This document shows, piece by piece, positions 36,901 through 48,400 of a DNA stretch of 64,000 bases (position 1 is its first letter; every line of letters starts with the position of its first letter). Source of the DNA: Spisula solida. Lineage: Eukaryota > Mollusca > Bivalvia > Venerida > Mactridae. The notes under the pieces are model-generated. The model had not been told where the DNA came from. It ran no database searches and saw nothing but the letters and a program-made list of their open reading frames with translations. The stretch is from contig OX365950.1 in the NCBI GenBank assembly GCA_947247005.1, positions 51,188,761 through 51,252,760 on the forward strand, written 5' to 3'. The position numbers and the translations under genes were made by a program.

Positions 36901-39419
36901 ACCTAGTTAATGGCACCTGTGATCGGGAACGCATCGATATGAATCTCTTAATCAATCATCGACTGCCTCAATGATTGGAAACTTCTTATTCAAAATCTTA
37001 TACGTTTACTGAAATACATGTAGTGGTGGCACTTATAATAGTTGCTGTAAATATTTACTGATGACACAAGCGAAGGAGTATAGCTCTTACAGCTGACAGC
37101 AGTATGTCACGAATTCAGGGGTGGTATTCAATATTGATCTTACTTTTCTTAAGGATAAGGACAACCAATCAGATCACTCCATATTGAACTATTGGTTAGT
37201 AACAGTCGATATTATTGGCTATCCTTATTCTGCAATTAAATAAAATCAATATTGAATACCACCTCATGTGTATCATTGCAATAGTATGTACGTTATACCT
37301 TCAAAGCAATATCAGTGTTGTTAGTAACGTTGTTATATAACATTTTCCACTTACCGTCTGTGTTGTACCGACTGTGACTGGCTGACCAAGGGAGGTAAGT
37401 AATGATCCACTGGATAACATGGATGGTATGACTTCATAGTTGTTTATTATGTGATATTGCAAAACTTCTTTCATCAATGCAGGGTTTTGTCCAAGTACGG
37501 ACATGGTGTTAGCATCTATGTTAGCTATAGCTGAGTTTGATGGTGCAAGCAACGTGAATGGACCTGTAAAATGCATTGCAAATGACATACTCTCGGGTAG
37601 ATTTAAAGCCGCTGATGCCTTAAACGGCTATTTTCAAAAAGCAATAACGTGGTTACCTAATCGAAGAGCCGTGGATTTTGAGCACTTTAGTTGAGTCCCA
37701 AAGATGTAAAACTATGGTGGCTGATTTATGCCATGTCGTATTTTCTCTTTTTCGCCACAACAAATCGAAAATGCGAAAATGTAACAATGTGAAAAAGTCG
37801 ACTTTTTCGTATCTTCGCATTGTTGCATTTTCGCATTGATGTGGCGAAAAAGTATAAATACGACAGACGAAGGGTGACAATATAAAACACCAAAAGATAG
37901 AAGAAAACGAAATGTAGCCTCCAGTTGGTTTGCAAACAAAATATCGCATTGTAAACAATAAATGCAATATTTATAGTCTAAGGGAAGAAACTCTTGCAAA
38001 CTTAGTATTTTTGTCTTCCATACATTTTACATAAATGTGATTTTGGCATATGTACTATTTCGACAGATATAGTTAACATTATGTCGTCAATTATTGGTCA
38101 TTTTTGAAAAATATCCAAATTCCTTGTAATTAGTCTATTTACTGGATGATCCGAAAAATTTTTTTGGAGAGATAATGTGGCTTTAAGTTAAATCACACAT
38201 ATAACCAGATATCGGTTGAGAGATTCTGATTGAAGTAATTTTGGTCGAGATCGTTGATCAATCTCACAGGAAAAAACCCGAATTGCCTCGCAATTGAGAC
38301 TGTCTCAGTCGATGCTTAACAAACAAAGAAAACAATGAATGCGTTAAGTAAAAAAGTAGATAAATACAATCTTCGATACATGTACCATAAAGGTTTGTTG
38401 ATAATTCACGTTGGCCAATTTGATTTGAAGATAACTAAAGCTTACATAAACCCATACAGCAAAGCAAGCTACAATTATTCGTACTATCCAGATAACATGC
38501 TATAGTGTGGCTATTATTTCTTATCACCCAAACATTGGCATCGAATACCAGCAACACATATTGCTCTTTCTGTCAAACCATTTAAGCTGTAGATTCTAGT
38601 TTAAATCTTATTCGTTTGCATCAATCTTATATATACTAATAATTTATTTGACACTTTGCTACTTACTGACTACATGTAAAAACGCGGTGATACTTCACAT
38701 AACTCGGACTCATGCTATTACTGCCAGTGGTCAATCGTCTTAGCTACCCCTTGACCAAGTTCGATATGAACTCTTTAAGAGTTGGTACCCTATTTGAAGA
38801 GTCATGGGTTTTGAGCACTTTAGTTGAAACCCAAAGGTGGAAAATACCATAAGATGGAAGAAAACGAAATACTACCTCCAGTTGGTTTGTTTACAAAATA
38901 ATGAATTGTAAACAATGCACAATTTATAATACATTGTATAAGGGAAGCAACTCTTGCAAAATGAGTATTCCTACATTTTACTTAAATGTGATTTTGGCAT
39001 ACTATTTCGAAAGAGACTTTTAACATTCTGTCGTCAATTATTGGTCATTTGTGAAAAATTTCTTGTAATTAGCCTATTTACTGGGTGATCGGAAAAAAGA
39101 TCTTGGGAGAGATAATGTAGCTTTAAACACAACCGTGAGACTGCCAGAGACACACCTAAGGGACCAATACGCAGTCAGGGGTACACCCGGGAGAGTTTGT
39201 AGTGAAGTTTATCTTGGACATAAAACCATCCGAGCTAACTGGCTAAATAGAGTACGTACCTGCTCCAGCCAAGGTAGTGTCTAACTTGGCTTCTTTGAGT
39301 AACTGAGCGAAGCTGGCGTAACTTTTATCAACCAAACACTGATACACATCTTTGTCTATAAAAGCTTGTCCAAGTTGGACAATACCGAATATGACACAAA
39401 TTATTGAAATAAAATTCAT
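30981..39419 (-). CDS. Secreted two-domain fasciclin (FAS1) protein, left tandem copy
   Basis: Six exons, minus strand: 39419-39260, 37563-37355, 35417-35210, 33587-33483, 32163-32050, 31120-30981; GT/AG borders, phases join, 936 bp, 311 residues, stop TAA at 30983-30981. Residues 1-20 are a signal peptide (MNFISIICVIFGIVQLGQAF). FAS1 domain 1 is about residues 24-157: FTLLAPSNSAI (H1 box), LQYHII, and NNGIIHGIESVMIPP (H2 box). Domain 2 is about 160-300: YTIFAPTDLAF, LKYHIVPG and NGVIHAIDHVLYP. There is no GPI-like or membrane segment at the C-terminus, so the product should be secreted and act in the extracellular matrix or cell adhesion, as in the TGFBI/periostin superfamily. The tail reads QAIIKNTTTSG, four residues longer than in the right copy. 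Introns carry a 58-bp minisatellite, a SINE and MITEs not seen in the right copy. Confidence 0.92.
31158..31374. mobile_element. Foldback MITE in FAS1 left-copy intron 5
   Basis: CACATGGTTTCAAATTATCT ... GAGGTTGTGCAG ... AACGGATATGACGT at the left is mirrored by ACGTCATATCCGTT ... CTGCACAACC ... TTTGAAACCATGTG at the right. About 217 bp with about 70-bp arms. Confidence 0.75.
31518..31646 (+). mobile_element. tRNA-derived SINE of a second family
   Basis: Head CGTTAGCCTGGTTGTAGAGC (A box) and ATGTTCGATCTCAG (B box) flank an anticodon-like hairpin CCCGCTTCGAGTGCGGG. The body contains CCAAATAAAAATGGTACC. Antisense to the host FAS1 gene, in intron 5. Confidence 0.65.
32371..32910. repeat. Composite inverted repeat with a GC-rich palindromic core, FAS1 left-copy intron 4
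   Basis: A GC-rich block at about 32408-32482 starts GCAGAGTCCCGAGGG, ends CCCGAGGGACTCTGC and contains GTTGGTGCCC opposite GGGCACCAAC. CGAAAAAACATGCGTAAACG (about 32500) is mirrored by TTTACGCATGGTTTTCG near 32855. Probably a dispersed repeat; class unknown. Confidence 0.5.
33700..33790. repeat. Dispersed repeat shared with 55745-55830
   Basis: TACCATTCTGATCACCT, TTTACCGGAGACAAACGGAA and TTTCACGATT occur in the same order in both places. This copy is in FAS1 left-copy intron 3; the other lies inside the 3.2-kb TIR element. Confidence 0.65.
34432..34450 (+). repeat. Poly-G run
   Basis: About 19 consecutive G on the plus strand in FAS1 left-copy intron 3, which is C on the transcribed strand sense. 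Could form a G-quadruplex; length may be affected by sequencing. Confidence 0.8.
35086..35158. mobile_element. 73-bp perfect-foldback element
   Basis: AGTCTGGTTCCCGTCCC ... ATCTTACA pairs with TGTAAGAT ... GGGACGGGAATCAGACT with only one or two mismatches, leaving a loop of about 18 bases. It sits about 50 bp from the donor of FAS1 left-copy exon 3, inside intron 3. Confidence 0.8.
35425..36170. repeat. 58-bp minisatellite derived from a splice-acceptor region
   Basis: Twelve units; CCTCTTCGGG recurs every 58 bp from 35491 to 36129, with an isolated part-unit near 36410. The unit opens with ACAACAAACAATATATT, which is also the sequence directly beside the FAS1 left-copy exon 3 acceptor (35418-35440). 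Absent from the matching intron of the right copy. Confidence 0.9.
37121..37262. mobile_element. MITE, GTGGTATTCAATATTGATCT family
   Basis: Begins GTGGTATTCAATATTGAT and ends ATCAATATTGAATACCAC, 142 bp. A related copy is at 42713-42848. Lies in FAS1 left-copy intron 2. Confidence 0.8.
37603..38186. mobile_element. TTAAAGCC...GGCTTTAA MITE, fullest copy
   Basis: About 584 bp from TTAAAGCCGC to GTGGCTTTAA. Shared landmarks: AACGGCTATTTTCAAAAAGC, TTGAGCACTTTAGTTGAGTC, CCTCCAGTTGGTTTG, AACATTATGTCGTCAATTAT and GGAGAGATAATGTGGC. In FAS1 left-copy intron 1. Relatives at 38800, 42232, 42950, 43801 and 50866. Confidence 0.8.
38800..39126. mobile_element. TTAAAGCC MITE, left end missing
   Basis: From GAAGAGTCATGGGTTTTGAG to GAGATAATGTAGCTTTAA; lacks the first part of the element. 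In FAS1 left-copy intron 1. Confidence 0.75.
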
Positions 39420-39560
39420 TGTTGAGTGGAATAAAAAATTTGACAAACTGACAAAATGTAACAATTTTTTCTGTTATCTTCTTACGCGACTTATTGACCC
39501 CGTCTTGCCACAATCGCACTGATAAGACTTACGAACTATAACCTAAATATGGAACGAATG
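39420..39560 (-). promoter_or_regulatory. Conserved proximal 5' flank of the left FAS1 gene
   Basis: TTTGACAAACTGACAAAA, a minus-strand GATAA (39474-39478), a plus-strand GATAAG (39521) and CTTACGAACTAT are kept in order and spacing upstream of both FAS1 copies (right copy 50083-50200). No TATA box is obvious. Regulatory meaning is inference from conservation. Confidence 0.4.
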
Positions 39561-39622
39561 ACCACATGGGGTGAGAATATCGTGTTCTAGGACTTACTCA
39601 CAAGGGCTTCGCTGGTTTTGCC

Positions 39623-40154
39623 TTAAAGGCGCTGCCTCACAGATTGGGCTAAAATTTTTGTATATCATGATTTTCCAACCTAACCGAGTATTGATGTAAT
39701 AGAAAGCCACTGACGGTTGCTTTATGAAATATTCATGGCAAATAAGCTATTTAAACCACTCTTGATATCGCGCACTTGGTATTTTTCCTTTTAAAAACAG
39801 CGCAGTTTCCTTCCAACATGCTTTGTGAATTATTTAATTCACTCGTGATTGAATTGTAACATCAACAAACTACAGCGTAGACATCAATGAGGTTCATTTC
39901 AGTTTTCAATGAATGCAAACATTTTTCTGGCAATTTAAGTTAAAGTAGTGATAATTCTATAGGGTATTAATACCCTATAGAAATTTATATGTAAACATTT
40001 CAAATAACTACAAAATACTCATGTTTCTCAAAATATTTTAAATGTTGGTGTGGTTGTTTTTGGCATATACAGGCAACTATACCAAATTTTGCGAATATTT
40101 GACAATTTTCTTTTATTTTTGCAATACACAAAAACATGAGACAGCACCTTTTAG
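39623..40154. mobile_element. TTAAAGGCGCTGCCTCAC element upstream of the left FAS1 gene
   Basis: Begins TTAAAGGCGCTGCCTCAC and ends near GAGACAGCACCTTTTA. It includes a perfect 24-bp palindrome at about 39957-39980 centred on TATTAATA. The same element stands at the same distance upstream of the right FAS1 gene (50324-50869), so the insertion predates the gene duplication. Confidence 0.75.
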
Positions 40155-40629
40155 ATTACCTCGCTGATTAAAAACGATTCTTCTAATGTGCACTGTCAAT
40201 TCGTTACTATTCGATTGGTTTTAGTAATTGTTTTAAACCAATGTGGCCGTGAATAAAGAGACTAGCCACTCGGACAGGCAAGGCAGCGCCGAGCATAGAA
40301 AACAGAAAACCATCTCATATACACAGTACAATTAGCCGCTGTATATGTATTTCTTGGCTTTGTTTACATACCATATGTTTAGCAAATTGTGGACCAATAG
40401 CTTTACGTGTACCATTTACTAAACTCGATGTGTATAAAATGGTTTTTTTTGGGTTCATTATACGACCTGCTGTCCCCTACCTGTTCTTTAATCGTCTACG
40501 CCACTAAGAAACTAGTCTTCATCCATTACATTTCGCATGGGGGTAAGAGCAAGGGGCGGGGCAGGCCCCTGAGTGTCAGGTCATGGGGAGGGACACTAAT
40601 ATCGATTGCCCCCTCAATAATACAGGCAG

Positions 40630-41115
40630 GCAGGCGAGATGTTCCACGGTTAACTTCATATGGTGTTTACGCTTCTCATTTAATCCGTTTTGCTAGAGCT
40701 TGTTCTCGAGTGGAAGAGTGTAGCACTCCAAATTTTTGTATCACTAAAAAGTTACTGCAACAAGGCTATCGCTTCCATAAACTTCGTAAAGTTTTTGCGA
40801 CATTTGTGTTCATTTTACTGTAAAATAACAGATTTTCGTGGGTATCAAATTTCGTGGATTTTGATGAAAATACATGTTCGTAGGGTCGTAAGTTCGTGGA
40901 AGGGTACACCTATGTTCTGTATCGGGATGTCGATTGATATTAGGGCTTATATTTCGTGGTCGAGTTCAAAACGAAATCAAGGAAAATTTAACTCCTTTGA
41001 AAACTAATGGTTTAACAGTATTGGGCGTATATACCCTTTTGCTGCTTTGAGTGTCGATTTGTGGATCCTCCTCGTGTCTCATTAATGTCTGTTGGCTTTT
41101 ACTCAGGTTATGTTT
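40630..41115 (+). pseudogene. Decayed reverse-transcriptase-linked fragment of a retroelement
   Basis: The frame at 40638-40805 encodes DVPRLTSYGVYASHLIRFAR and then LLQQGYRFHKLRKVF. I recognise this as the C-terminal part of a polymerase polyprotein frequent in molluscan and cnidarian genomes. After a break, 41021-41114 encodes FECRFVDPPRVSLMSVGFYS before a stop, which I also associate with that element. Both pieces are short and interrupted; the element class cannot be fixed from this. It lies between the two FAS1 genes. Confidence 0.5.
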
Positions 41116-41692
41116 GACTAAGGTGTCGTGATTTTGTTGTTGTTACAGTTTCATTTTTCTTGTTCGTTGTTAGACTAGTATTTGTAATACATGTATGTGA
41201 TGTTTCTTTATGGTACCTTTCGTGTTATGCTGTTTCTGTTATGTGCTGCCTTCCCTTCCCTGTTCCCTTTGAATGGACCGACACCTGCGCTCGAGATAGA
41301 CATGATGCTCGCTGTAATGTCTTTCGACCTTTAGGGATAAATCAATGTACAACATAGAGCAAACACAGAGCAAATTCACCGGGACTTTGAAATTTGCTCG
41401 ACATAGGCCGGTTGCTCGTGTCATCGGTGCTCGTCTTACCGATGTTTTACTGTATATAATATATGTAGCATATAATGCACATATTTTGTTCTCGCGATTA
41501 CATTATAAATTAAATGTGTCAATGTGGTGTGTAATAGTCTTGTTTTATGTAAGGTTGAACCCTTTTATAAAAGAAGATAAGAGATGATCGGACAGGGAAG
41601 GCAGCACTCAATTAAACAGCCGAGCACAGAAAAAAATTAAAAACATCACATACCGGAATTTCACGGCACACTGCCCAACACTACAAATCTTC

Positions 41693-41936
41693 GCCTCAAT
41701 TCCAGAATGTTATAACTCATTTTTAATGACTTTTTGATATGGTTGGGTAGCGCTTTTCAAGATCTATATAATTATTGAAGACTTAGAACATTGTGACAAT
41801 GTCACATTAAATATAAACAATTTATTTACAGTTTTGTTCTATATCTAGTTACTGAGATCGACATGTCAAAATATTTGAATTATATTTTTCTCAAAATGAA
41901 CTTTTGTTGACTAAGAACATTCTGGAATTGAGGTGA
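41693..41936. mobile_element. MITE with CCTCAATTCCAGAATGTT ends
   Basis: CCTCAATTCCAGAATGTT at the left is mirrored by AACATTCTGGAATTGAGG at the right, about 244 bp. No coding capacity. Confidence 0.8.
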
Positions 41937-42104
41937 CGCAATATACTACTTTATAACAAACATGCACAAACAGCACGAATGACGACATTGCACACATTTT
42001 CATCGAACTTAAGTCAGGATAACGACTCGAAGAGCTTAATACCTCCCTTGATGAGGGCACCAGTCCTTTAGGAGAGAGTATGTTTGTATACAGATATATT
42101 CAGT

Positions 42105-42204
42105 ATTCATATGGAAATGTGCCCATCAGCTAGCTATTGAATAATGGCAAGTTTTTACTGTTCATCCATCCAATAGATTGCTGGTGGGCACTTTGCATAT
42201 GAAT
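42105..42204. repeat. Foldback repeat, ATTCATATGGAAATGTGCCC
   Basis: ATTCATATGGAAATGTGCCC at the left pairs with GGGCACTTTGCATATGAAT at the right; the arms are followed by CATCAGC and GCTGGTG. About 100 bp. Confidence 0.65.
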
Positions 42205-42231
42205 AGGTGATCTCCCCTATTCGTTAATTAG

Positions 42232-42395
42232 TATTTTTGTGATTTTTGGCATACTATATTTATATTGACAGACATAGCTAACATTCTGTCGTTGATTGTT
42301 GGTCGTTTCTGGAAAACATTCTAATTCTTTGTATTTAGTCTATTAACTGGATGGTCGGTAAAAAAGTTTTGGGAGAGATAATGTAGCTTTAAACA
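42232..42395. mobile_element. TTAAAGCC MITE, right part only
   Basis: Starts at TTTGTGATTTTTGGCATACT and ends GGAGAGATAATGTAGCTTTAA. Located immediately 3' of the right FAS1 gene stop codon region. Confidence 0.7.
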
Positions 42396-42462
42396 AATGA
42401 TAATGAACATAAATTTATTCTTGAAGACACTCATTGACAGAGCCACGTTTTACACAGTAATA

Positions 42463-45400
42463 TTATCCACTGCCTGTTATGAGCGCCTGTAGAAGATCGA
42501 CAGGGTAGAGGACGTGGTCTATAGCGTGGATCACACCGTTACTGGCAGGGATGTTAGCTTCTACAACATTCGCACTGTCCACCATCACACCTGATAAATA
42601 AAACAATAAAACACATGTAGGCATTCGTGATAAAGTAGCAATATGTTACTACATTAAACCTTTCATTCTACTTTATCCCTGTATAATACTGTTCTATACT
42701 TACGTACCTCTGTTGGTATTCAATATTGATCTTACTTGACTTAAGTATTTATAAGGACAACCAATCAGATTACACCATGCTCAATTCTTGGTCAGTAACA
42801 TGCGATAAGATTGGCTATCCTTAAGCTCCAATTACATAAGATCAATAGAAGATTGAGCCTTAAAATTTCGCCCTAAATAATCGGTGGGAATTTTGGACGC
42901 ATTCATCAAAAATGCGTTAAGATGTATGACAAGTTAATTACTACTAAATTTAAAGCCACATTAAGCCCTTAACATCTACATGTATATTCAAAATGTAATA
43001 ACTAGATAACATTTCTGCAGAATGTTATATTTTGAACACTTCAGTTGAGTCCCAAAGGTGGAAAATACCATAAGATTAAAGAAAACAAAATGTAGCCTCC
43101 AGTTGATTGTTGACAAAATAACGAATTGTAAACAATAAATGCATGATTTATAGTCTAAGGGAAGCAACTCTTGCAAAATCAGTATTTTGTCTTCCATACA
43201 TTTTACTTAAATGTGATTTTTGGCATAGTATTTCGAAAGATACAGTTAACCTTATGTCGTCAATTATTTGTCATTTGTAAAAAAAACATCCTACTTCCTT
43301 GTCGGAAAAAAATTTTGGGAGAGATAATGAGGATTTAAACAAAATAGATTGACATTTTAGTTCCACTTATGCCTGCACTTTAATTATCAATAAGAAAAAA
43401 CGAGGAAAACAAAGTGTGCTTTAATTCTTTTGAGCACGTGTTGAGTCCAACCTTGTCCAGGTAAAGATATGGTGATTGGGGCACCATGTAGAGTGTAGAG
43501 TTTTTGTCCATCCTGTAACTGATAACTGTATCTTTGTCCGGGTACAATGTGGTATTTTAACACCTCTGTAATTTAAAATACATGCATTTAACATCATGTA
43601 TATTAGAAAATCATCGTTTGCAAACGTTGTTATCCACCGTTTGGACATTACAGTATGTATGGGTTTTTTCAAATCCTGTATTACATGTATATACTTATGT
43701 TATATGAACTTAGGCACTGCCTATTTGGGGAATTATCTTACTTCTCCAGCAGCTATATTACCGATAAAGTGTTCTACTGATGAGCTTTTAACATTGACAT
43801 TTAAAGCGGCATCAGGCCTAAAACGGCTATTTTCAAAAAGCAATAACTTAGCAACCTATTTGAAGAGCCATGGATTTTGAGCACTTTAGTTGAGTCCCAA
43901 AGGTGTTAAACACCATAAGATAGTAGAAAACGAAATACAACCTCCAGTTGGTTTGTTTACAAAATAATGAATTGCATAATTTATAATCTTAGGGAAGCAA
44001 CTCTTGCAAAATTAGTATTTTGTCATCCATACATTTTACTTAAATATGATTTTGGGCAGATTATTTCGACAGATACATTTAACATTCTGTCGTCACTTTT
44101 TGGCCATTTGTGAAAAAAATCCGAATTCCTGGTAATCAGTGTATTTATTGGATGATTGGAAAAGGGGTAGTGGGAGAGATAATGTGGCTTTAATGAAAAG
44201 CAAAACAGCGAAATAAGGATTGGATAAAATAATGGTATTCTTCTTATTAAGGTTGGTATTTTTCTTATATATAATTATATAAATGTATCAGCGACATATA
44301 TGACCACAGGAACTTGCATAATTAAAAATAAATAAAAAAGCTCTGCTGTAGAGCCAGTATCAATAAAATATAATTTAATACTGATTTATTTTTCTTTTTT
44401 TTACAATTTTTTTTTCAATTTTCTTTTCTTTTTTTTTCATTTTTTTAAAATTATGCAAGTTCCTGTGATATGACCAATCTTTCAACGAAGTTTGGATGAA
44501 GACCGTATAGAAGCTCAAATAGCTGCAAAAGGCAACATGCGCAGAAAGATGCGCAGTGGAAAATAACTTTACTAAATAGTTTACTGTAATAATATATAAT
44601 TAAATATTAAGAAATTACCTAAATAAATGTTGCGGAAGTTTGGTGTCTGCTGGGTGACATCATTCAAATGTGAATAACGTCCGAACGCCAAGTCTGTTGG
44701 TGCGAAGATTGTATACTCGCCCGCTGTAAGATAAGATAAAAATGTACTGTAAATAGGCCTACACAAGAATTACGGTACATTTTTCTAATTCAACACTTTA
44801 GATTTTTCTGTCACAGAGTTATTAGCGAAACACCAACAATATCATGAAAAATCGGACAGGGAAGGCATCACAAAACAAAAATGCGTATTTAGAAATGCCG
44901 ATAAGTGTCTTTCAATATTCCTACAAAATATACAACATAGAAATATGTGGACAATAGATGTATCCTATGTAATAATAAATTGAAAATCATCATACTGTTT
45001 ACTGTAAAATAAAATTTTTGAGAGTTGAATTTTTGTTAATTTTGTTGTTAAAATCGACCACGAAATCTAATGCCCACGATTTATCCAACCCAAAAATGTA
45101 TAACATGGTTTCACCATTTCATGTTTTGTCATTCACGAATTCACGACCCCCCCCCCCCGAAAATGGATTTTTATCCAACTGAACGAAATTTAATACCAAC
45201 GAAAATTTGTGATTTTACAGTTTCCATTACTGTATTTGTGAAGAGTGACAACTGCGAGGCTGCTGGCACAAAATTGTTACATAGACATGTCGATCGGTCT
45301 GTTGGTAGATCGGTTGGTAGACCAAATTGTTTTAGTTCAGTAAATCAAAAACTCTTTGCCCTATGATCTTCAAACTGTACAGTAGTTGACCAATATTAAT

Positions 45401-48400
45401 TTTGATGTCAGAAGGTGAAAAGCCAAGGTCGCTGTGACCTTTAACATTTATGACTATTTGGCTGCAAGGGGGCATACCTGTTTTACAAACATCTCTTGTT
45501 CATATTGCATACATACATGCAACATTCCAGAAAGGAGAAGGTAACAAGAAGAAATCTTTGATAGTGTACTGGCAGATTGGCAAATGACAAGGGCAAGGAT
45601 CTTTTTGCAGTGGTTTAAAAACTTTTCATATTTATTTCGATGGTTATATACAAGTCTATGGAAGCATGGTGATATAGCCATTTTATTCAGGTCTGTCATT
45701 TGTATACAAACATTGCAATATCATAACATTTTATTTGTATTGTTTCAAACATTGTGATGGGAGAAAAGGGCAGTGAAAACCAATACCTTATTTATGAAGT
45801 CACATACTAATACACAAACTATATATTGAAAGTATACATTAATAAGAGAAATTGCAATGTTTATATACACAATGTTATGTAAACAGGTGGTCCTATGACC
45901 TGATTAAACGAGTTATACTTACATGCAACAAGTGGTTCCAATCCACTGAGTAAGAGGTACAAGAAGAAATCTTTGAATATGTCATCTCTCTCAATCATTA
46001 CAGCCGCCAGATTGAGTGTACTGAAGATTGGGGGAATCATCACTGACTCTATACCATGGATTATACCATTGTTACAGACAATGTCACTGTTGATAGAATC
46101 CACTCTAGAGGAATTATTTAAGATCACACCCTGCAGAGAAAAGAAGTCTTTTAATGTGTGACCGGGACTTTGAAATGTGCTCGACATAGGCCGGTTTCTC
46201 GTGTCATCGCTACTCGTCTTACCGAGGTTTTACTGTATTAAGAAACATAAAAATAAATTTACGATTTTTATCACTGTTCCCTTTTGGTTAATTGTTCCCT
46301 TTTCTGATTGTCCTTACTGTGTCTTTAGTGGCTGGGTTTTAGTGCTAACTTTATTCTTGTTTCATCTGTGTAACGGTTGTTGAGTGCATAAAGGGAGGCC
46401 CCAGGCCAAATCTCGGGACGTGATTTATCGGAGGGGGAGTAATGTAACGGTTGTTTGGTGCATAAAGGATGCACCATCTATAAACTACTCAAACACAGAT
46501 ATGGGTTTCGGCGCCTGGAGAAACCAGGCCCCGATCTCCCGAAGCATCTCAAGTAGAAATCTCAACTCAAATTGAGATTTTGGTAATTTCAAAGTCTGAA
46601 TTTGAGATAAATATGAATCTTGAACTCTCAAAATTTTGCTGTGATAAACTCAGAATAATATGTTTCTGTTTTGTTATACCAATTTAGAGTACAATTTTGC
46701 ATGGACACTAACTCAAACGATAGGTGACAAAATTTGAGTTGAAATTGAGCTCAGATTGAGATGTTTCGGGAGCTCGGGACCAGACATGTTCAGATAATCA
46801 AACCAGACCAGAGTATAGTTAGAGCCAAAATCCAGCCAGGATTGGCCTTGTAACTTGATGTTCTGTGTGACCTAAAAAGGTTGGACGGTCAGTAATAGTC
46901 TGCTTCTTCTATTTTTGAAAGGTATGTACACAACATTAAATTGTAATGCACTGTCGCTTTGTTGATACTAGAAGTGCTTAGTGAAACCGATTTCTATGTA
47001 TGTGTGTTGGCTACATCAATATAATATATGATCATTTTATCATTACGTAATGCTGTTGCGGCGTTCAATAGAATTCACAACTCGTGCTGTCATTAACGCT
47101 TCACACAGCTTCACACATACTATATCATTACAATGGTGTGTACGTAATAACGTTATTTGAGATGTGGCCTCCGTAGCTCAATGGTTAGCGCGCTTGCCGT
47201 CTAATCTGGCGATCTGGGTTCAAATCCGGGTGGGGCACACATATATGCCTGCCATATTTCAGCATGAAGCTGACTTGCAAATAAAGGCTATGCTCGGCAT
47301 TTAAAATTTAAAAAAAAAAAGATTATTTACTTACCGACGGTGTAGTACTGACTGTGACTGGCTGACCAAGGGAGGTAAGCAATGATCCATGGGCTACCAT
47401 GGATGGTATGACTTCATAGTTGTTTATAATGTGATATTGCAAAACTTCTTTCATCAATTCAGGGTTTTGTCCAAGTACGGACATAGTATTAGCATCTATG
47501 TTTCCTACAGCTGAGTTAGATGGCGCAAGCAACGTGAATGGACCTGCAAGCATAAATGACTAGTTTCATACACCGATAGTCACAAAGTTTAAAAGGTACA
47601 TAAGTTCGGCTCACATCGATTTATGAAAAATATTTTAAAGATTACCTACTTCATATAACTAAATCATGCACTACATATTTTATCGAAGCATATTCATTTG
47701 AACAATTGTAATGACTTATTGTACACCCATATACTTTACAATTGTGCCGTTCCCCAACCACTTTCTATACATGCAAAAACTAAAAAGTTATTAATACGAT
47801 TTTGAAATTTCACGCATGCGCACAAGGCAGCTCGGGCCTCCTTAATATGTGCTTGGTGACTGTTTTTATTTGTATTCGTTTATTTTGTTTCAAACTTACA
47901 AAATGTGAAGGTTGAAGCACGCATGTTAATTAAATGTATATGACACTCTATATTAACGTATGTAAAAGGTGTAAATATGCTGCCGCTTACACATATCGAT
48001 AGGCCGATTAACAATGTTACCGCGTTAAGCGTAAAACGCACTAGTCAAATTCTACCCTGCTTTATGTAAGACCTCATAATTTTCGTATCTATTATCCGAT
48101 TTTAAATATTTAAAGTTTGTAATGAAGCAGAGATATATGCCTGTCTATTAATACAACATTCATCACGATACCCTAGTTATTAAATCCACGGCGACGAGTA
48201 AGAATCCGTTCCGCGTAAAAGTAAGTTTAAAATATCCCGTTTTTTACCAAATAAAAATTCAATCAACGGTCGAAAATCATCAAACAATAATCTAATTTTC
48301 GATCGATTTTGTTCATTAAAGCTTGTTTTAAAAGCTTATACTGTAAGGTTTTATAAAATGTAAAAACTTATTTTTAAAGCATTTGCGAGTTGTCGACCGC

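Noticed and set aside
37653..37999. Overlapping minus-strand frames of about 70-100 codons
   Set aside because: Lie within the TTAAAGCC MITE and change between its copies; no conserved protein.
47167..47240. Functional tRNA gene
   Set aside because: A and B boxes are present, but the anticodon loop is abnormal and the same head is joined to the same non-tRNA tail at 30590, so it is a SINE.
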